A stretch of DNA of 64,000 nt from Clostridium amylolyticum (GTDB lineage Bacteria > Bacillota > Clostridia > Clostridiales > Clostridiaceae). The notes beneath the pieces were generated by a model, which was given only the letters and a program-made list of their open reading frames with translations, did not search any database and was not told the DNA's origin. The stretch covers positions 62,001 to 126,000 of the forward strand of contig NZ_FQZO01000009.1 of NCBI RefSeq assembly GCF_900142075.1. Reading direction: 5' to 3'. A program made the position numbers and the translations under genes. This document shows, piece after piece, positions 1 through 8,112 of this stretch. Each line of letters starts with the position of its first letter. Position 1 is the stretch's first letter.

Positions 1-544
1 AATTCTTTTCTTTCATACGTTTAAATAGCATTTCAGTATCATTTAAATTATCAAGTTTGTTTATGCCAAACTGCTTTATAGATTCCTTATTATAAATAAT
101 CTCCAAAGAATAGGGTATTACTGGTATTCCGAAATACTTATCTCCTATCTTTCCATAGGCACACACAGCACTATAAAACTTTTGATTTAAATTTACCTTT
201 TCATATATTGATGATAAATCACTTATAATTCCCTTCTCTTTAAGCTCAAGCATAACATTTCTATTAATAACCACCATATCTATATTATCTGATTTGGCCA
301 TGTCTTCATCAATCTTGGATTTTGACATAGAATTCATTATGTTTAATTCAACATTTTTATTTTCCTTTTCAAATTCATCTATAATAATTTTAAATACTTC
401 TTTAGTCTTTTCATCCTTTATATCAACATATATGTTTAATTTTTTATTAGAAGAGCTCTTATTTGAAGAGTTTTTCTTACATCCAGAAAAAATAAAAATA
501 AACAAAAAAGAAATTAGTATAACTAAATATTGCTTTCCTTTCAC
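1..544 (-). CDS. Extracellular solute-binding-like lipoprotein, 5' part only
   Basis: This is the first 181 codons of a gene that runs off the left edge. It starts at a GTG at 544, preceded by a GGAGGGG ribosome site. Residues 5-21 are a hydrophobic signal segment ending in a lipobox (FSGC, Cys22), so the product should be a lipid-anchored surface protein. A Ser/Lys/Asn linker follows, then a soluble domain with segments such as NIYVDIKDEKTKEV and FGIPVIPYSLEIIYNK. That pattern resembles family 1 extracellular solute-binding proteins of ABC transporters. The ligand cannot be told, and the C-terminal half lies outside the window. The lipoprotein call is firm and the binding-protein call is an inference. 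Confidence 0.7.
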   Translation of the reverse strand, partial: MKGKQYLVILISFLFIFIFSGCKKNSSNKSSSNKKLNIYVDIKDEKTKEVFKIIIDEFEKENKNVELNIMNSMSKSKIDEDMAKSDNIDMVVINRNVMLELKEKGIISDLSSIYEKVNLNQKFYSAVCAYGKIGDKYFGIPVIPYSLEIIYNKESIKQFGINKLDNLNDTEMLFKRMKEKN

Positions 545-789
545 AATTGACCCCTCCTTACAATATAAATTCATTAAATATATTGTATGTAAATTAATTA
601 AATATATTATTGTCCAATAGAATTTAATTAAAACAAAGTTTTCAAAGGTGAATAGAATTTAGTTTTTAATATGTGTATAGAATTTAGTTTTTAATATGTG
701 CATATAATTTAATTAAGATAAATTATATCATTTATATATTATAGGAAATGTAATAAATTTTTATTAAGGTAATTATTTTTTTATTAATC

Positions 790-931
790 AAGTGATTCTT
801 AGCTTTAGATGAGTTTGCTTAAAAGGAATACTTACAGCTGAAGCTTAGAAGAACTTATCCAGGAGCTTAGCACCCCTTATTCTACCACTTAAAGAAGTGG
901 TGGAATTATGGGATATTAGCTATGGGATAAA
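790..931 (+). repeat. Repeat family B, copy 1 (structured-RNA-like)
   Basis: First of three related elements of about 143 bp. It opens with AAGTGATTCTTAGC, carries the conserved core GCTTAAAAGGAATAC and ends in GGGATAA. The arm CTTAGCTT can pair with AAGCTTAG, and TTATCC near the middle can pair with GGATAA at the end. The tip is a hairpin, CCACTT-aaag-AAGTGG. It lies in the divergent gap between the lipoprotein and bactofilin genes. The gap 545-1089 holds this element and three further hairpins. I see nothing else in it. Confidence 0.7.
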
Positions 932-938
932 AATAAAA

Positions 939-956
939 GGGCCGCTGGTGCGGCCC
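939..956 (-). terminator. G+C-rich hairpin with U-tract on the minus strand
   Basis: GGGCCGC-tggt-GCGGCCC. On the minus strand it is followed by TTTTATTTTT, as in an intrinsic terminator. No minus-strand gene lies immediately upstream, so it may belong to an unseen transcript or to the neighbouring repeat. Confidence 0.55.
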
Positions 957-977
957 AAAGGGGGATGGGGGTTTTTA

Positions 978-1019
978 CTGTTATAAATTGCTTTATAACA
1001 GAATAGGAGCTTAGCTCCT
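978..1019. other. Two adjacent hairpins upstream of bactofilin
   Basis: CTGTTATAAA-ttgc-TTTATAACAG (978-1001) is followed at 1005-1019 by AGGAGC-tta-GCTCCT. The second resembles the AGGAGCTTAGC segment inside family B repeats and may be a remnant of one. Either could sit in the 5' leader of the bactofilin mRNA. Confidence 0.5.
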
Positions 1020-1089
1020 TATTACATTTTTAGTATTGCCTTATGATAGTACCTTTATACATTAAAAAATAATTTTTTTGGAGGTATTA

Positions 1090-1461
1090 ATGTTTGAAAA
1101 AGATTTAAAAAACGATAGAATTGAAACTTTAATAGGAGAAAAATGTTCAATTAAAGGTAATTTAAAAGGACAAGGTTTATTAAAACTAGATGGGTTAATG
1201 GATGGAAATATTGATTGGCAGGAAGACTTAATAATAGGTGCTTCTTGTAAAATAAAAGGCAATATTTCCTGCTGTAATGCCTTTGTTAGCGGCTATGTAG
1301 ATGGAAATATCATTTGTGCAAATACCCTTATTATAGAGTGTACTGGAAAAGTAAAAGGAGATATCACCGTAAAAAATGTTATTATTAGAGAAGGTGGATG
1401 GCTGGATGGAAAATGTAATATGATAGTAGAAAAAAACAGCAAGGAGGTATTTGATAATTGA
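1090..1461 (+). CDS. Bactofilin-family polymer-forming protein
   Basis: A 123-residue protein made largely of short beta-helix turns with repeated hydrophobic-Gly-X-hydrophobic steps (IKGNLKGQGLLKLDG, VSGYVDGNIICANT, KVKGDITVKNV). This is typical of bactofilins, which self-assemble into filaments at the membrane and take part in cell shape or envelope morphogenesis. The start chosen is ATG 1090, because the ribosome site GGAGGT lies at 1080-1085 and would overlap the in-frame TTG at 1078. Family length is usually 100-180 residues, so it looks complete. The stop codon touches repeat A copy 1. Its specific role in this organism is unknown. Confidence 0.85.
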   Translation: MFEKDLKNDRIETLIGEKCSIKGNLKGQGLLKLDGLMDGNIDWQEDLIIGASCKIKGNISCCNAFVSGYVDGNIICANTLIIECTGKVKGDITVKNVIIREGGWLDGKCNMIVEKNSKEVFDN

Positions 1462-1647
1462 GAATTTAAAATTTAGAATTGAGAATGAATGAGGAAACTC
1501 GAAGAGTTTCTTTGAATATATGAAAAAATAAAATAATTCAAAACAAAAAAACTCCCTAAGGAGTTTTTTGCTTTGTACTAGTTTAAAGAAACTGCGCTAG
1601 GAGTTTCTTCCTTCATTTTAAATTCTAAATTCTCAATTGTAAATTTA
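1458..1647. repeat. Repeat family A, copy 1 (nested hairpins between convergent genes)
   Basis: Outer inverted ends AATTTAAAATTTAGAATTGA and TTTTAAATTCTAAATTCTCA enclose three hairpins: GAAACTC-gaa-GAGTTTC, AAAACTCC-ctaa-GGAGTTTT and GAAACT-gcgctagg-AGTTTC. It fills the space between bactofilin (+) and the 1649 gene (-) and overlaps the bactofilin stop. It probably terminates transcription from both sides. Confidence 0.75.
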
Positions 1648-1648
1648 C

Positions 1649-1972
1649 TTATTCATCAAACTCACCAGATAAGTACATATCTATTATTTTATCTACCATT
1701 TTAACCTTATTTGGGGGTACAAATGATTTCAATGAATTAAGAAGCTGTACTGTATTGTCTTTATCAGAGGTTCTACCTTCCACCACTTGATTATTTTGAT
1801 TTTTAATTCCATCTAAATTCATATTATTTATATTAAATCCATTGGTGTTAAGGGAACCAAGTAATGATGAAAGCTGATTTAAATCTACATTTCCTAGCAT
1901 GCTCATTAATTGATTTGTATCAAAACCTTGGGGACTTCTATCATCTTCCCTTCTGCCTTTACGTTTTGCCAT
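1649..1972 (-). CDS. Small hydrophilic protein of unknown function
   Basis: 107 residues, not recognised. The N-terminus is very basic (AKRKGRRE). The middle is rich in Asn, Leu and Ser with repeating Leu spacing (MLGNVDLNQLSSLLGSLN). The C-terminal part (VQLLNSLKSFVPPNKVKMVDKIIDMYL) looks helical and amphipathic. There is no signal peptide or membrane helix. The start is well supported by TAGGAGG nine bases before the ATG. It heads a run of small minus-strand genes that includes two Cys-rich proteins, and such sets in clostridia are often spore- or envelope-related, but nothing in this sequence proves that. Confidence 0.75.
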   Translation of the reverse strand: MAKRKGRREDDRSPQGFDTNQLMSMLGNVDLNQLSSLLGSLNTNGFNINNMNLDGIKNQNNQVVEGRTSDKDNTVQLLNSLKSFVPPNKVKMVDKIIDMYLSGEFDE

Positions 1973-2015
1973 AAGCTATCCTCCTATAAAATAGTATGTA
2001 AGAATATTTTTTTAT

Positions 2016-2037
2016 TGGAGGGCCTAAGCCCTCCAAA
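2016..2037. other. Strong G+C-rich hairpin
   Basis: TTGGAGGGC-ctaa-GCCCTCCAA, a perfect 9-bp stem just past the 2061 gene stop. It has no U-run on the minus strand, so it may stabilise the mRNA end rather than act as a classical terminator. Confidence 0.5.
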
Positions 2038-2060
2038 ACATCATTCTAGTTTAGTTAATA

Positions 2061-2219
2061 TTAGCATCCACACCTTGGGAACGCATTAACTCCACCACAT
2101 AACCAGAATAATAGTATTAGTATGAAGGTATTATCATCCTTTAATAAGCCTGACTTGCTCAGTATTATTAATAAAGGAAGAATGGTACATACATCAAAAG
2201 ATCTGCAACAGTTCCTCAT
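2061..2219 (-). CDS. Small Cys-rich membrane protein (paralogue of the next gene)
   Basis: A 52-residue gene with a good ribosome site (AAAGGAGGG, then ATG). It begins MRNCCRSFDVCTILPLLIIL and has a second hydrophobic stretch (TFILILLFWLCGGVNAF) ending in RCGC. It aligns along its whole length with the neighbour at 2296-2484: both share CC-SFDVCTILPLLIIL, a short charged link (KDDNTF or EDNNAF), LLFWLCGGV and a final CGC. Two short membrane segments joined by an acidic turn, with six Cys, suggest a hairpin-like membrane or spore-surface peptide. It is a tandem duplicate. The function is not known. Confidence 0.8.
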   Translation of the reverse strand: MRNCCRSFDVCTILPLLIILSKSGLLKDDNTFILILLFWLCGGVNAFPRCGC

Positions 2220-2295
2220 TTTATACCCTCCTTTCTCAAATGTAAATCAAAGTTTTTTAAATTTTATTTCTTAAGCTTTTTTTAGTTTATTACTT

Positions 2296-2484
2296 TTAGC
2301 AGCATCTATTTCTGCGTTTTCTACATCCACATAATGGATTAGCATCTACTCCACCGCAAAGCCAGAAAAGTAACAATAGAACAAAGGCATTATTATCTTC
2401 AAGTATACGAGTCTTCCCTAATATAATAAGCAGCGGAAGTATGGTACATACATCAAAACTATTACAACATTTTCCTCTTGACAT
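2296..2484 (-). CDS. Small Cys-rich membrane protein
   Basis: 62 residues starting at ATG 2484 (MSRGKCCNSFDVC), which has AAGGGGGG at the right distance. An upstream in-frame start at 2508 would put that ribosome site inside the gene. It has two hydrophobic segments, CTILPLLIIL and AFVLLLLFWLCGGV, and then a Cys/Arg tail (LCGCRKRRNRCC). It is the paralogue of the 2061 gene but adds a basic C-terminal tail. Seven Cys in 62 residues is unusual for a cytoplasmic bacterial protein. It may be a spore-layer or envelope structural protein. This is a guess from composition only. Confidence 0.8.
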   Translation of the reverse strand: MSRGKCCNSFDVCTILPLLIILGKTRILEDNNAFVLLLLFWLCGGVDANPLCGCRKRRNRCC

Positions 2485-2574
2485 TTTAAACCCCCCTTCC
2501 TGGGCCATGGTTTTAATATTTATTGTTTAGAAAGTTTTTTAGCTAATAAATTTTAGTTTATTAAAGTTTTTCTT

Positions 2575-3015
2575 CTAGTCTTCTTCTTCAAAGCTAACTA
2601 CTGCATGTGGTGTTTCATGACATCTATTATCATTTCTCTTGTTACATAGTAAAAATATGATTATGAGAATGATTAATATTGGACTACATCCAAATCCGCC
2701 TCCGCAGAATCCGCCTCCAAAATTTCCTCTGCAGCAGCAGTCGTCAAAGTCTTCACAGCAACAGTCATCTCTGCGACGTTTATGGTGTTTTCTTCTTCTT
2801 CTCCTTCTGCAAGGATCGCAACAATCATCAAAGTTATCATTGCAGCAGCAATTATTGCCACCGCCAAACCCCGAGAAGAGAATCAATAGTATTATTATAA
2901 AAAATATACTATTATTCTTGCCGCCAATCCCATCTAGAAGCCCTTTCGTGAATCCTGGTGTACCTTCATCATGGAGAGAGCCAGTTAATTCGCCTAATAG
3001 TTTGTTTATATCCAC
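2575..3015 (-). CDS. Cys/Arg/Asp-rich protein with two membrane segments
   Basis: 146 residues from a GTG start at 3015, chosen because AAAGGAGG lies just before it and the upstream extension reads through the ribosome site and the engB terminator. The order is a soluble helix (DINKLLGELTGSL), a membrane segment near 36-48 (SIFFIIILLILF), a core of about 60 residues with clusters CCC, CC, DPC, CCC and CCC around a run of six Arg, a Gly/Phe-rich stretch, a second membrane segment (PILIILIIIFLLC) and an acidic tail. There are 16 Cys in all. Like its two smaller neighbours it may be a cross-linked spore or envelope component, or bind metal. Not recognised. Confidence 0.75.
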   Translation of the reverse strand: MDINKLLGELTGSLHDEGTPGFTKGLLDGIGGKNNSIFFIIILLILFSGFGGGNNCCCNDNFDDCCDPCRRRRRRKHHKRRRDDCCCEDFDDCCCRGNFGGGFCGGGFGCSPILIILIIIFLLCNKRNDNRCHETPHAVVSFEEED

Positions 3016-3093
3016 TTTACTTCCTCCTTTCCTATAAATTAACTTTTCTTTAAGTTTTATATTATATACTATTCTCTCATCAATAATTTGACA

Positions 3094-3134
3094 CAAAAAA
3101 AGCATACTACTGTAATACAAACAGTAATATGCTT
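3094..3134 (-). terminator. Terminator of the lon-engB operon
   Basis: AAGCATA-x-TACTGT pairs with ACAGTA-x-TATGCTT and is followed on the minus strand by TTTTTTT. It lies 13 bases past the engB stop. Confidence 0.8.
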
Positions 3135-3146
3135 AAAATCTTTTTA

Positions 3147-3728
3147 TTAAATACCTTCAAACAATGTGTTAATTAAATCTTCTTTATTCTCTTTTTTAAG
3201 TGAAGAGAAAAACAACAAGTTATCACTTTTATTAAGTTCTAAGGTTTCTCTGATAACTTTTTCACTCTTCTTTAAATCATTTTTTGATAATTTATCACTT
3301 TTTGTAGCCACAACCATAACTTCATAACCATAGTGCCTAATCCACTTATACATCAATATATCATCTTCAGTGGGTTTATGCCTGCAATCAACTAAAAGTA
3401 TAACTCTTTTTAATTGATTTCTGTTGTTTAAGTAATTTTCAATAATACCTCCCCAACTAGCTTTTTCTTTTTTTGAAACCTTAGCATATCCATACCCAGG
3501 TAAATCCACTAAATAAAAATCTTCATTAATAATGAAAAAATTTATTAATCTTGTTTTCCCAGGTGTAGAGCTAACCTTAGCCAAGTGCCTTCTGTTGGTG
3601 ATGGCATTTATAATGGAGGATTTCCCTACGTTGGATCGTCCAACAAATGCAATTTCATGTCTTCCATCCTCAGGATACTGATCTCTTTTAACCGCTGAGG
3701 TTACAAATTCTGATGTTTTAATAATCAT
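3147..3728 (-). CDS. engB: Ribosome-biogenesis GTPase EngB/YsxC (YihA)
   Basis: A 193-residue TRAFAC-class GTPase needed for assembly of the 50S ribosomal subunit. The G motifs are in order: G1 GRSNVGKSS (residues 30-38), G2 region STPGKTR, G3 DLPGYG, G4 TKSDK, and G5-like SSLKKE. The length matches the family (190-210). The gene starts at the base next to the lon stop, so the two are translationally coupled, with GGTGATAAC inside the end of lon serving as ribosome site. The lon-engB order is common in clostridia and bacilli. Transcription ends at the hairpin at 3094-3134. Confidence 0.95.
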   Translation of the reverse strand: MIIKTSEFVTSAVKRDQYPEDGRHEIAFVGRSNVGKSSIINAITNRRHLAKVSSTPGKTRLINFFIINEDFYLVDLPGYGYAKVSKKEKASWGGIIENYLNNRNQLKRVILLVDCRHKPTEDDILMYKWIRHYGYEVMVVATKSDKLSKNDLKKSEKVIRETLELNKSDNLLFFSSLKKENKEDLINTLFEGI

Positions 3729-6047
3729 TTAGTTATCACCTACCAATGCATTTTTTATTACGTCGTTAATATTATCAGTGGCAATAAACTTAAGTTTTGA
3801 CTTTATAGATTTTGGTATCTTATCAATATCCTTTTCATTGTCTTTAGGTATTATCAAAGTGTCTATCCCTGCTCTAAAAGCGGCCAAAGTCTTTTCTTTT
3901 AATCCACCTATAGGCAATACCCTGCCTGTTAAGGTTATTTCTCCAGTCATTGCTACATTATGTTTAACTTTCTTTCCTGAAAGGGATGAAACCATAGCAG
4001 TTACCATAGTGATTCCAGCTGAAGGACCATCTTTAGGCACCGCTCCCTCAGGAACATGAATATGAATATCTTTCTTTTTATAGAATTCAGGATCTATAAA
4101 GTATTTAGAAGCATTAGAACGAACATAGCTATATCCGGTTCTAGCGGATTCTTTCATAACATCTCCTAGCTTTCCTGTGAGCTCCAGCTTTCCGCTTCCA
4201 TCCATAATAGATACCTCTACTGGAAGAGTATCTCCACCATAAGCTGTCCAAGCCATACCTGTAACTACTCCTATCTTATCTTCTTTTTCCACTTTATCGT
4301 AAGAAAAATATGCAGCTCCCAAGTATTTGTTTATGCTTCCTGCATTTATAACAGCTTTCTCTTTATCCTTTTCTAACATATCTGCAATGGCCTTTCTCAC
4401 CACACTAGAGAGCTGTCTTTCAAGATTTCTAACTCCTGATTCTCTGGTATAACCTTCTATAAGTGACATTATTGCTCCATCTTGAAATGTTATTTTATCT
4501 ATCACGTTGTGTTCTTTTAATGTTTTTGGTATAAGATGATTTTTGGCAATATTCAATTTTTCTTCATAGGTATAGCCAGAAACCTCTATAACTTCCATCC
4601 TATCTAATAAGGGCCTCGGAATAGTATCTAAAGTGTTTGCTGTGGTAATAAACATTACCTTTGATAGATCCATCTCTAATTCTAAATAATGATCTCTAAA
4701 GGTGTTATTTTGCTCCGCATCAAGAACTTCTAGTAAGGCATCTGCTGGATCACCCTTAAAATCGCTACTCATCTTATCAATTTCATCTAATAAGAATAAT
4801 GGATTTTTAGATTTAGCTTGTTTCATTCCATATATTATCCTACCAGGTATTGACCCTACGTAGGTTCTTCTATGACCTCGAATTTCAGCTTCATCCCTTA
4901 CTCCACCTAAAGACATCCTAACAAAGTTTCTATTAAGTGCCCTAGCTACAGATTTTGCTATAGAGGTCTTACCCACTCCAGGAGGGCCAACTAAGCATAA
5001 AATAGGACTTTTCAAAGAATTACTTATCTTTTTTACAGCTAAAAATTCTATGATTCTATCCTTTACATCTTTAAGCCCATAATGATCCGCTTCTAATACT
5101 TCTCTAGCCTTTTTAATATCCAGGTTATCCTTTGTTTCCTTATTCCACGGAAGATCTATCACCCAATCTAAATAGGTTTTAATAATACCTCCCTCTGCGG
5201 AATATGCACCGCTAGTTTTCAATCTTTCTAATTCATAAAGAGCTCTTTCCTTAGCTTCCTTTGGAAGTTTTGCTTTAGTTATCTTTTCTTTATATAATTT
5301 TAAATCTTTTTGATCTTCATCTTCTTCTCCCAGCTCTTCCTGTATTGCTTTTAGTTGTTCTCTTAAATAATATTCTTTTTGAACCTTATCTATTTTTCTT
5401 TTTACTTTGCTTCCAATCTTTTTTTCAACTTTCAATATTTCAATTTCTCTGCTTAATATTACCAATAACTTTTCAATTCTCTCTTCTATGTTAAAGGCTT
5501 CAAGGAGTTCTTGACGAGAGTTTTGATTTAATAAAAGAAATGAAGCTATGGTATCAGCCAGTCTTCCGCCATCTTCAATATCATCTATTTCCATAAAGGT
5601 CTCTAACTGTGCAGTGCCTGATAAAGCAATATATTCATCAAAACTATTTTTTAATTGTCTAATTAATGCTTCATATTTTACAGTTTCTTGAATGTTTTCG
5701 CTTTCTTCCAGCTCCACAGAAGCTTTTATACAGTTTTCAGTTTCTAAAAACTCATTTATCCTTCCCCTTTTTATCCCCTCTACTAGTACCCTTACAGTGT
5801 CTCCTGGCAACTTCAAAAGTTGTTTAATTGAACATAAGGTTCCTACATTATATATATCTTCTTCTTTTGGTTCCTCTGTTTTAGCATCTTTTTGTGCAGA
5901 TAAAAATATTTCAGCATTATTTAACATAGCTTCTTCTAATGCAGCTATGGATTTTTCTCTTCCAACATCAAAGTGTAAAACCATGTAAGGAAATATTGTA
6001 ATACCCCTTAAAGGAATCAAAGGAAGAACTTTAATTTCTTTTTTCAT
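3729..6047 (-). CDS. lon: ATP-dependent protease Lon
   Basis: 772 residues, the usual LonA length. The N-terminal substrate-binding domain starts with LPLIPLRGITIFPYM. The AAA+ module has Walker A GPPGVGKT (354-361) and Walker B LFLLDEIDK. The C-terminal protease domain has the catalytic dyad Ser676 in DGPSAG and Lys719 in GGLKEK. Lon degrades misfolded and short-lived regulatory proteins in the cytoplasm. The ATG follows AGAGGGGGAG. It forms a two-gene unit with engB and follows lonB, clpX and clpP, so most of the soluble AAA+ proteases of the cell are side by side. I found no CIRCE or CtsR-type operator upstream. Confidence 0.97.
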   Translation of the reverse strand: MKKEIKVLPLIPLRGITIFPYMVLHFDVGREKSIAALEEAMLNNAEIFLSAQKDAKTEEPKEEDIYNVGTLCSIKQLLKLPGDTVRVLVEGIKRGRINEFLETENCIKASVELEESENIQETVKYEALIRQLKNSFDEYIALSGTAQLETFMEIDDIEDGGRLADTIASFLLLNQNSRQELLEAFNIEERIEKLLVILSREIEILKVEKKIGSKVKRKIDKVQKEYYLREQLKAIQEELGEEDEDQKDLKLYKEKITKAKLPKEAKERALYELERLKTSGAYSAEGGIIKTYLDWVIDLPWNKETKDNLDIKKAREVLEADHYGLKDVKDRIIEFLAVKKISNSLKSPILCLVGPPGVGKTSIAKSVARALNRNFVRMSLGGVRDEAEIRGHRRTYVGSIPGRIIYGMKQAKSKNPLFLLDEIDKMSSDFKGDPADALLEVLDAEQNNTFRDHYLELEMDLSKVMFITTANTLDTIPRPLLDRMEVIEVSGYTYEEKLNIAKNHLIPKTLKEHNVIDKITFQDGAIMSLIEGYTRESGVRNLERQLSSVVRKAIADMLEKDKEKAVINAGSINKYLGAAYFSYDKVEKEDKIGVVTGMAWTAYGGDTLPVEVSIMDGSGKLELTGKLGDVMKESARTGYSYVRSNASKYFIDPEFYKKKDIHIHVPEGAVPKDGPSAGITMVTAMVSSLSGKKVKHNVAMTGEITLTGRVLPIGGLKEKTLAAFRAGIDTLIIPKDNEKDIDKIPKSIKSKLKFIATDNINDVIKNALVGDN

Positions 6048-6245
6048 ATTTCTCCCCCTCTTTAATTTTGTATAACTATTATAAGCATTTTTATTTTCAG
6101 CGTATATTAGACTAATTTAGTATACACATAATAACCTCAATTTTCAATATTATATTGATAATGACTATTTCAATATTATGCTTATTACTATAATACATTA
6201 AAAATCGGAGTATTAACAGAAATTTCCCTTGTATTTATAATGATA

Positions 6246-7949
6246 TTACAAGTTTATTTCCCTAGTTAATGCTTGAGCAGAAAGTATATTAGAACCTGAT
6301 TTTAATTCAAAGTCTTTTTTACTCATGCTCTCTGAAATAAGTGCTAACCTTAATACCTCCTTTATGTCCTCTACAGGTATTATAGTTATATCTTTTTCTA
6401 ATTTAAAGGATTCTTGATAGTTCTCTTTTGGGATTATGACTTGGGTAACCCCAGCTTTCTTAGCTGCCAATATTTTAGCTGTTATACCTCCAATAGCCTT
6501 AACACTTCCTTGAAGGGATATTTCTCCCGTCATTGCCACTTTATTATCAATGGGTATTTTACTAATTGAGCTGTATATGGCGCAAGCTATAGCTATTCCC
6601 GCTGAAGGCCCATCTATAGGTATACCACCTGGAAAATTTAAGTGTATGTCATATTCTTTACAGTTTAAGTTAAAGTTATGTTCTAACACAGTTATAACAT
6701 TTTCTACAGAACAATATGCCGTTCCTTTTCTTTTTACTCTTTTATTCGAGCTAGTTATAACCTCTTCTTCTATTATTCCAGTAACCTTTAACATACCTTT
6801 TCTATATTTTACTTTTCTCGAACTAGCCTCTATTTCCATTATAGTTCCCATATTGGCTCCATATACTGCAAGACCGTTTACGCATCCAATCTGAGGCTCT
6901 ATAGGTATCTTTTTTTCCAACCTAGGTGTGTATTGGCCATTTTCCACTACCCATTCCACATCTTCAGTGGTTATTTTTTCTCGTTTTTCATTTATGGCCA
7001 TACCTGAACATAATTGTATTAAATTTACTACTTCTCTACCATTGGTGCAGTACCTGCTTACAAGCTCTAAAGCCATATCTTCAATTTTTAAATTAATTTT
7101 ATTTATGGAATTAGTAGCTATAATTTTAATTTCTTCTTCTGTTAAAGCTCTAAAAAATATTTCAACACATCTAGACCTTATAGCTGGAGCTATTTCTTCC
7201 GGGCTTCTAGTGGTAGCACCAATAAGTCTAAAATCTGCTGGCAAGCCGTTATCAAAGACTTCTTTAATATAAGGCGGCATATTAGGATCTTCAGAACTAT
7301 AATAAGAACTGTCTAAAAATACCTTTCTATCCTCTAGTACTTTTAAGAGTTTATTAAGTTCAATAGGGTGTAATTCTCCTATTTCATCCATAAATAAGAT
7401 TCCTCCGTGAGCCTTAGTAACTGCCCCTGGTTTAGGCTGGGGTATGCCAGCTATACCTAATGAACCTGCCCCTTGATAAATAGGATCATGAACAGAGCCT
7501 ATAAGAGGATCTGCAATACCCCTGTCATCAAATCTTACAGTAGTTGCATCTATCTCTACAAATTTAGCATTTTGCCTAAAGGGTGAGTTCGCTGACTTTT
7601 TAGCTTCTTCTAAAACTAAACGAGCTGCAGCTGTCTTCCCTATGCCAGGAGGACCATAAATTATTACATGCTGTGGATTTGGTCCACAAATTGCAGCTTT
7701 CAAAGCTAATATCCCTTTTTCCTGACCGATGATTTCCTTAAAGGAAGATGGTCTGCTTTTTTCAGTGAGAGGTTCAGTGAGGCTGATGCTTCTCATTTTT
7801 TTAAGATTTTCCATCTCTTTTTTATTTTCTCTATCTATAACAATTTTACTGTTCTGCTGTGATTTTGAGGCATTAAAGGTGTTTAAACCTATTATTATAA
7901 TAAAAACTAATATAAGTATTAATAGAAAATTTGTCATAATATTTTGCAT
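6246..7949 (-). CDS. lonB: LonB-type AAA+ protease
   Basis: 567 residues. An N-terminal membrane segment (FLLILILVFIIIIGL) is followed by an AAA+ domain (Walker A GPPGIGKT, Walker B ILFMDEIGEL) and a Lon protease domain with Ser449 in DGPSAG and Lys492 in GGITAK. The LonA N-domain is missing. In Bacillus subtilis LonB is the sporulation-specific, forespore-expressed Lon paralogue, and size and order fit that protein. The initiation region is odd: the only good ribosome site (GGGAGG, 7968-7973) is 18 bases from the ATG, and a perfect 7-bp hairpin at 7946-7963 spans the start codon. Confidence 0.92.
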   Translation of the reverse strand: MQNIMTNFLLILILVFIIIIGLNTFNASKSQQNSKIVIDRENKKEMENLKKMRSISLTEPLTEKSRPSSFKEIIGQEKGILALKAAICGPNPQHVIIYGPPGIGKTAAARLVLEEAKKSANSPFRQNAKFVEIDATTVRFDDRGIADPLIGSVHDPIYQGAGSLGIAGIPQPKPGAVTKAHGGILFMDEIGELHPIELNKLLKVLEDRKVFLDSSYYSSEDPNMPPYIKEVFDNGLPADFRLIGATTRSPEEIAPAIRSRCVEIFFRALTEEEIKIIATNSINKINLKIEDMALELVSRYCTNGREVVNLIQLCSGMAINEKREKITTEDVEWVVENGQYTPRLEKKIPIEPQIGCVNGLAVYGANMGTIMEIEASSRKVKYRKGMLKVTGIIEEEVITSSNKRVKRKGTAYCSVENVITVLEHNFNLNCKEYDIHLNFPGGIPIDGPSAGIAIACAIYSSISKIPIDNKVAMTGEISLQGSVKAIGGITAKILAAKKAGVTQVIIPKENYQESFKLEKDITIIPVEDIKEVLRLALISESMSKKDFELKSGSNILSAQALTREINL

Positions 7950-7963
7950 TTAAGTATAAATGC
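7946..7963 (-). promoter_or_regulatory. Hairpin over the lonB start codon
   Basis: On the mRNA GCATTTA-tact-TAAATGC forms a perfect stem whose 3' arm contains the ATG. It lies between a distant ribosome site and the start. It could limit translation or bring the ribosome site closer by folding. Confidence 0.5.
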
Positions 7964-8054
7964 AATCCTCCCTTCATTTCCATAATTCTATAGCTTTTAT
8001 TATGAACAACTTACCAGTATTATATTCTAATATTTAGCATATAATAATTATTTA

Positions 8055-8092
8055 GAAAAAAACTGCTGATAGAAATTTTTCCATCAGCAGTT
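8055..8092 (-). terminator. Terminator after clpX
   Basis: AACTGCTGAT pairs with ATCAGCAGTT across a 12-base loop. On the minus strand it is followed by seven T. Confidence 0.85.
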
Positions 8093-8112
8093 AAAACTTA
8101 TTATTTTAATGT

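Noticed and set aside
294..620. 108-codon open frame on the plus strand opposite the lipoprotein gene
   Set aside because: It is antisense to the lipoprotein coding region, has no ribosome site, and its product is the low-complexity Phe/Leu/Ile type expected from reading A+T-rich DNA backwards.
790..931. Insertion sequence end or transposase remnant at repeat B
   Set aside because: No open frame, no target-site duplication visible, and the stems co-vary, which suits an RNA better.
2639..3037. Open frames on both strands overlapping the Cys-rich 2575 gene
   Set aside because: They come from the CTG/GCA-rich Cys and Arg codons read in other frames. None has a ribosome site, while the minus-strand 2575 frame does.
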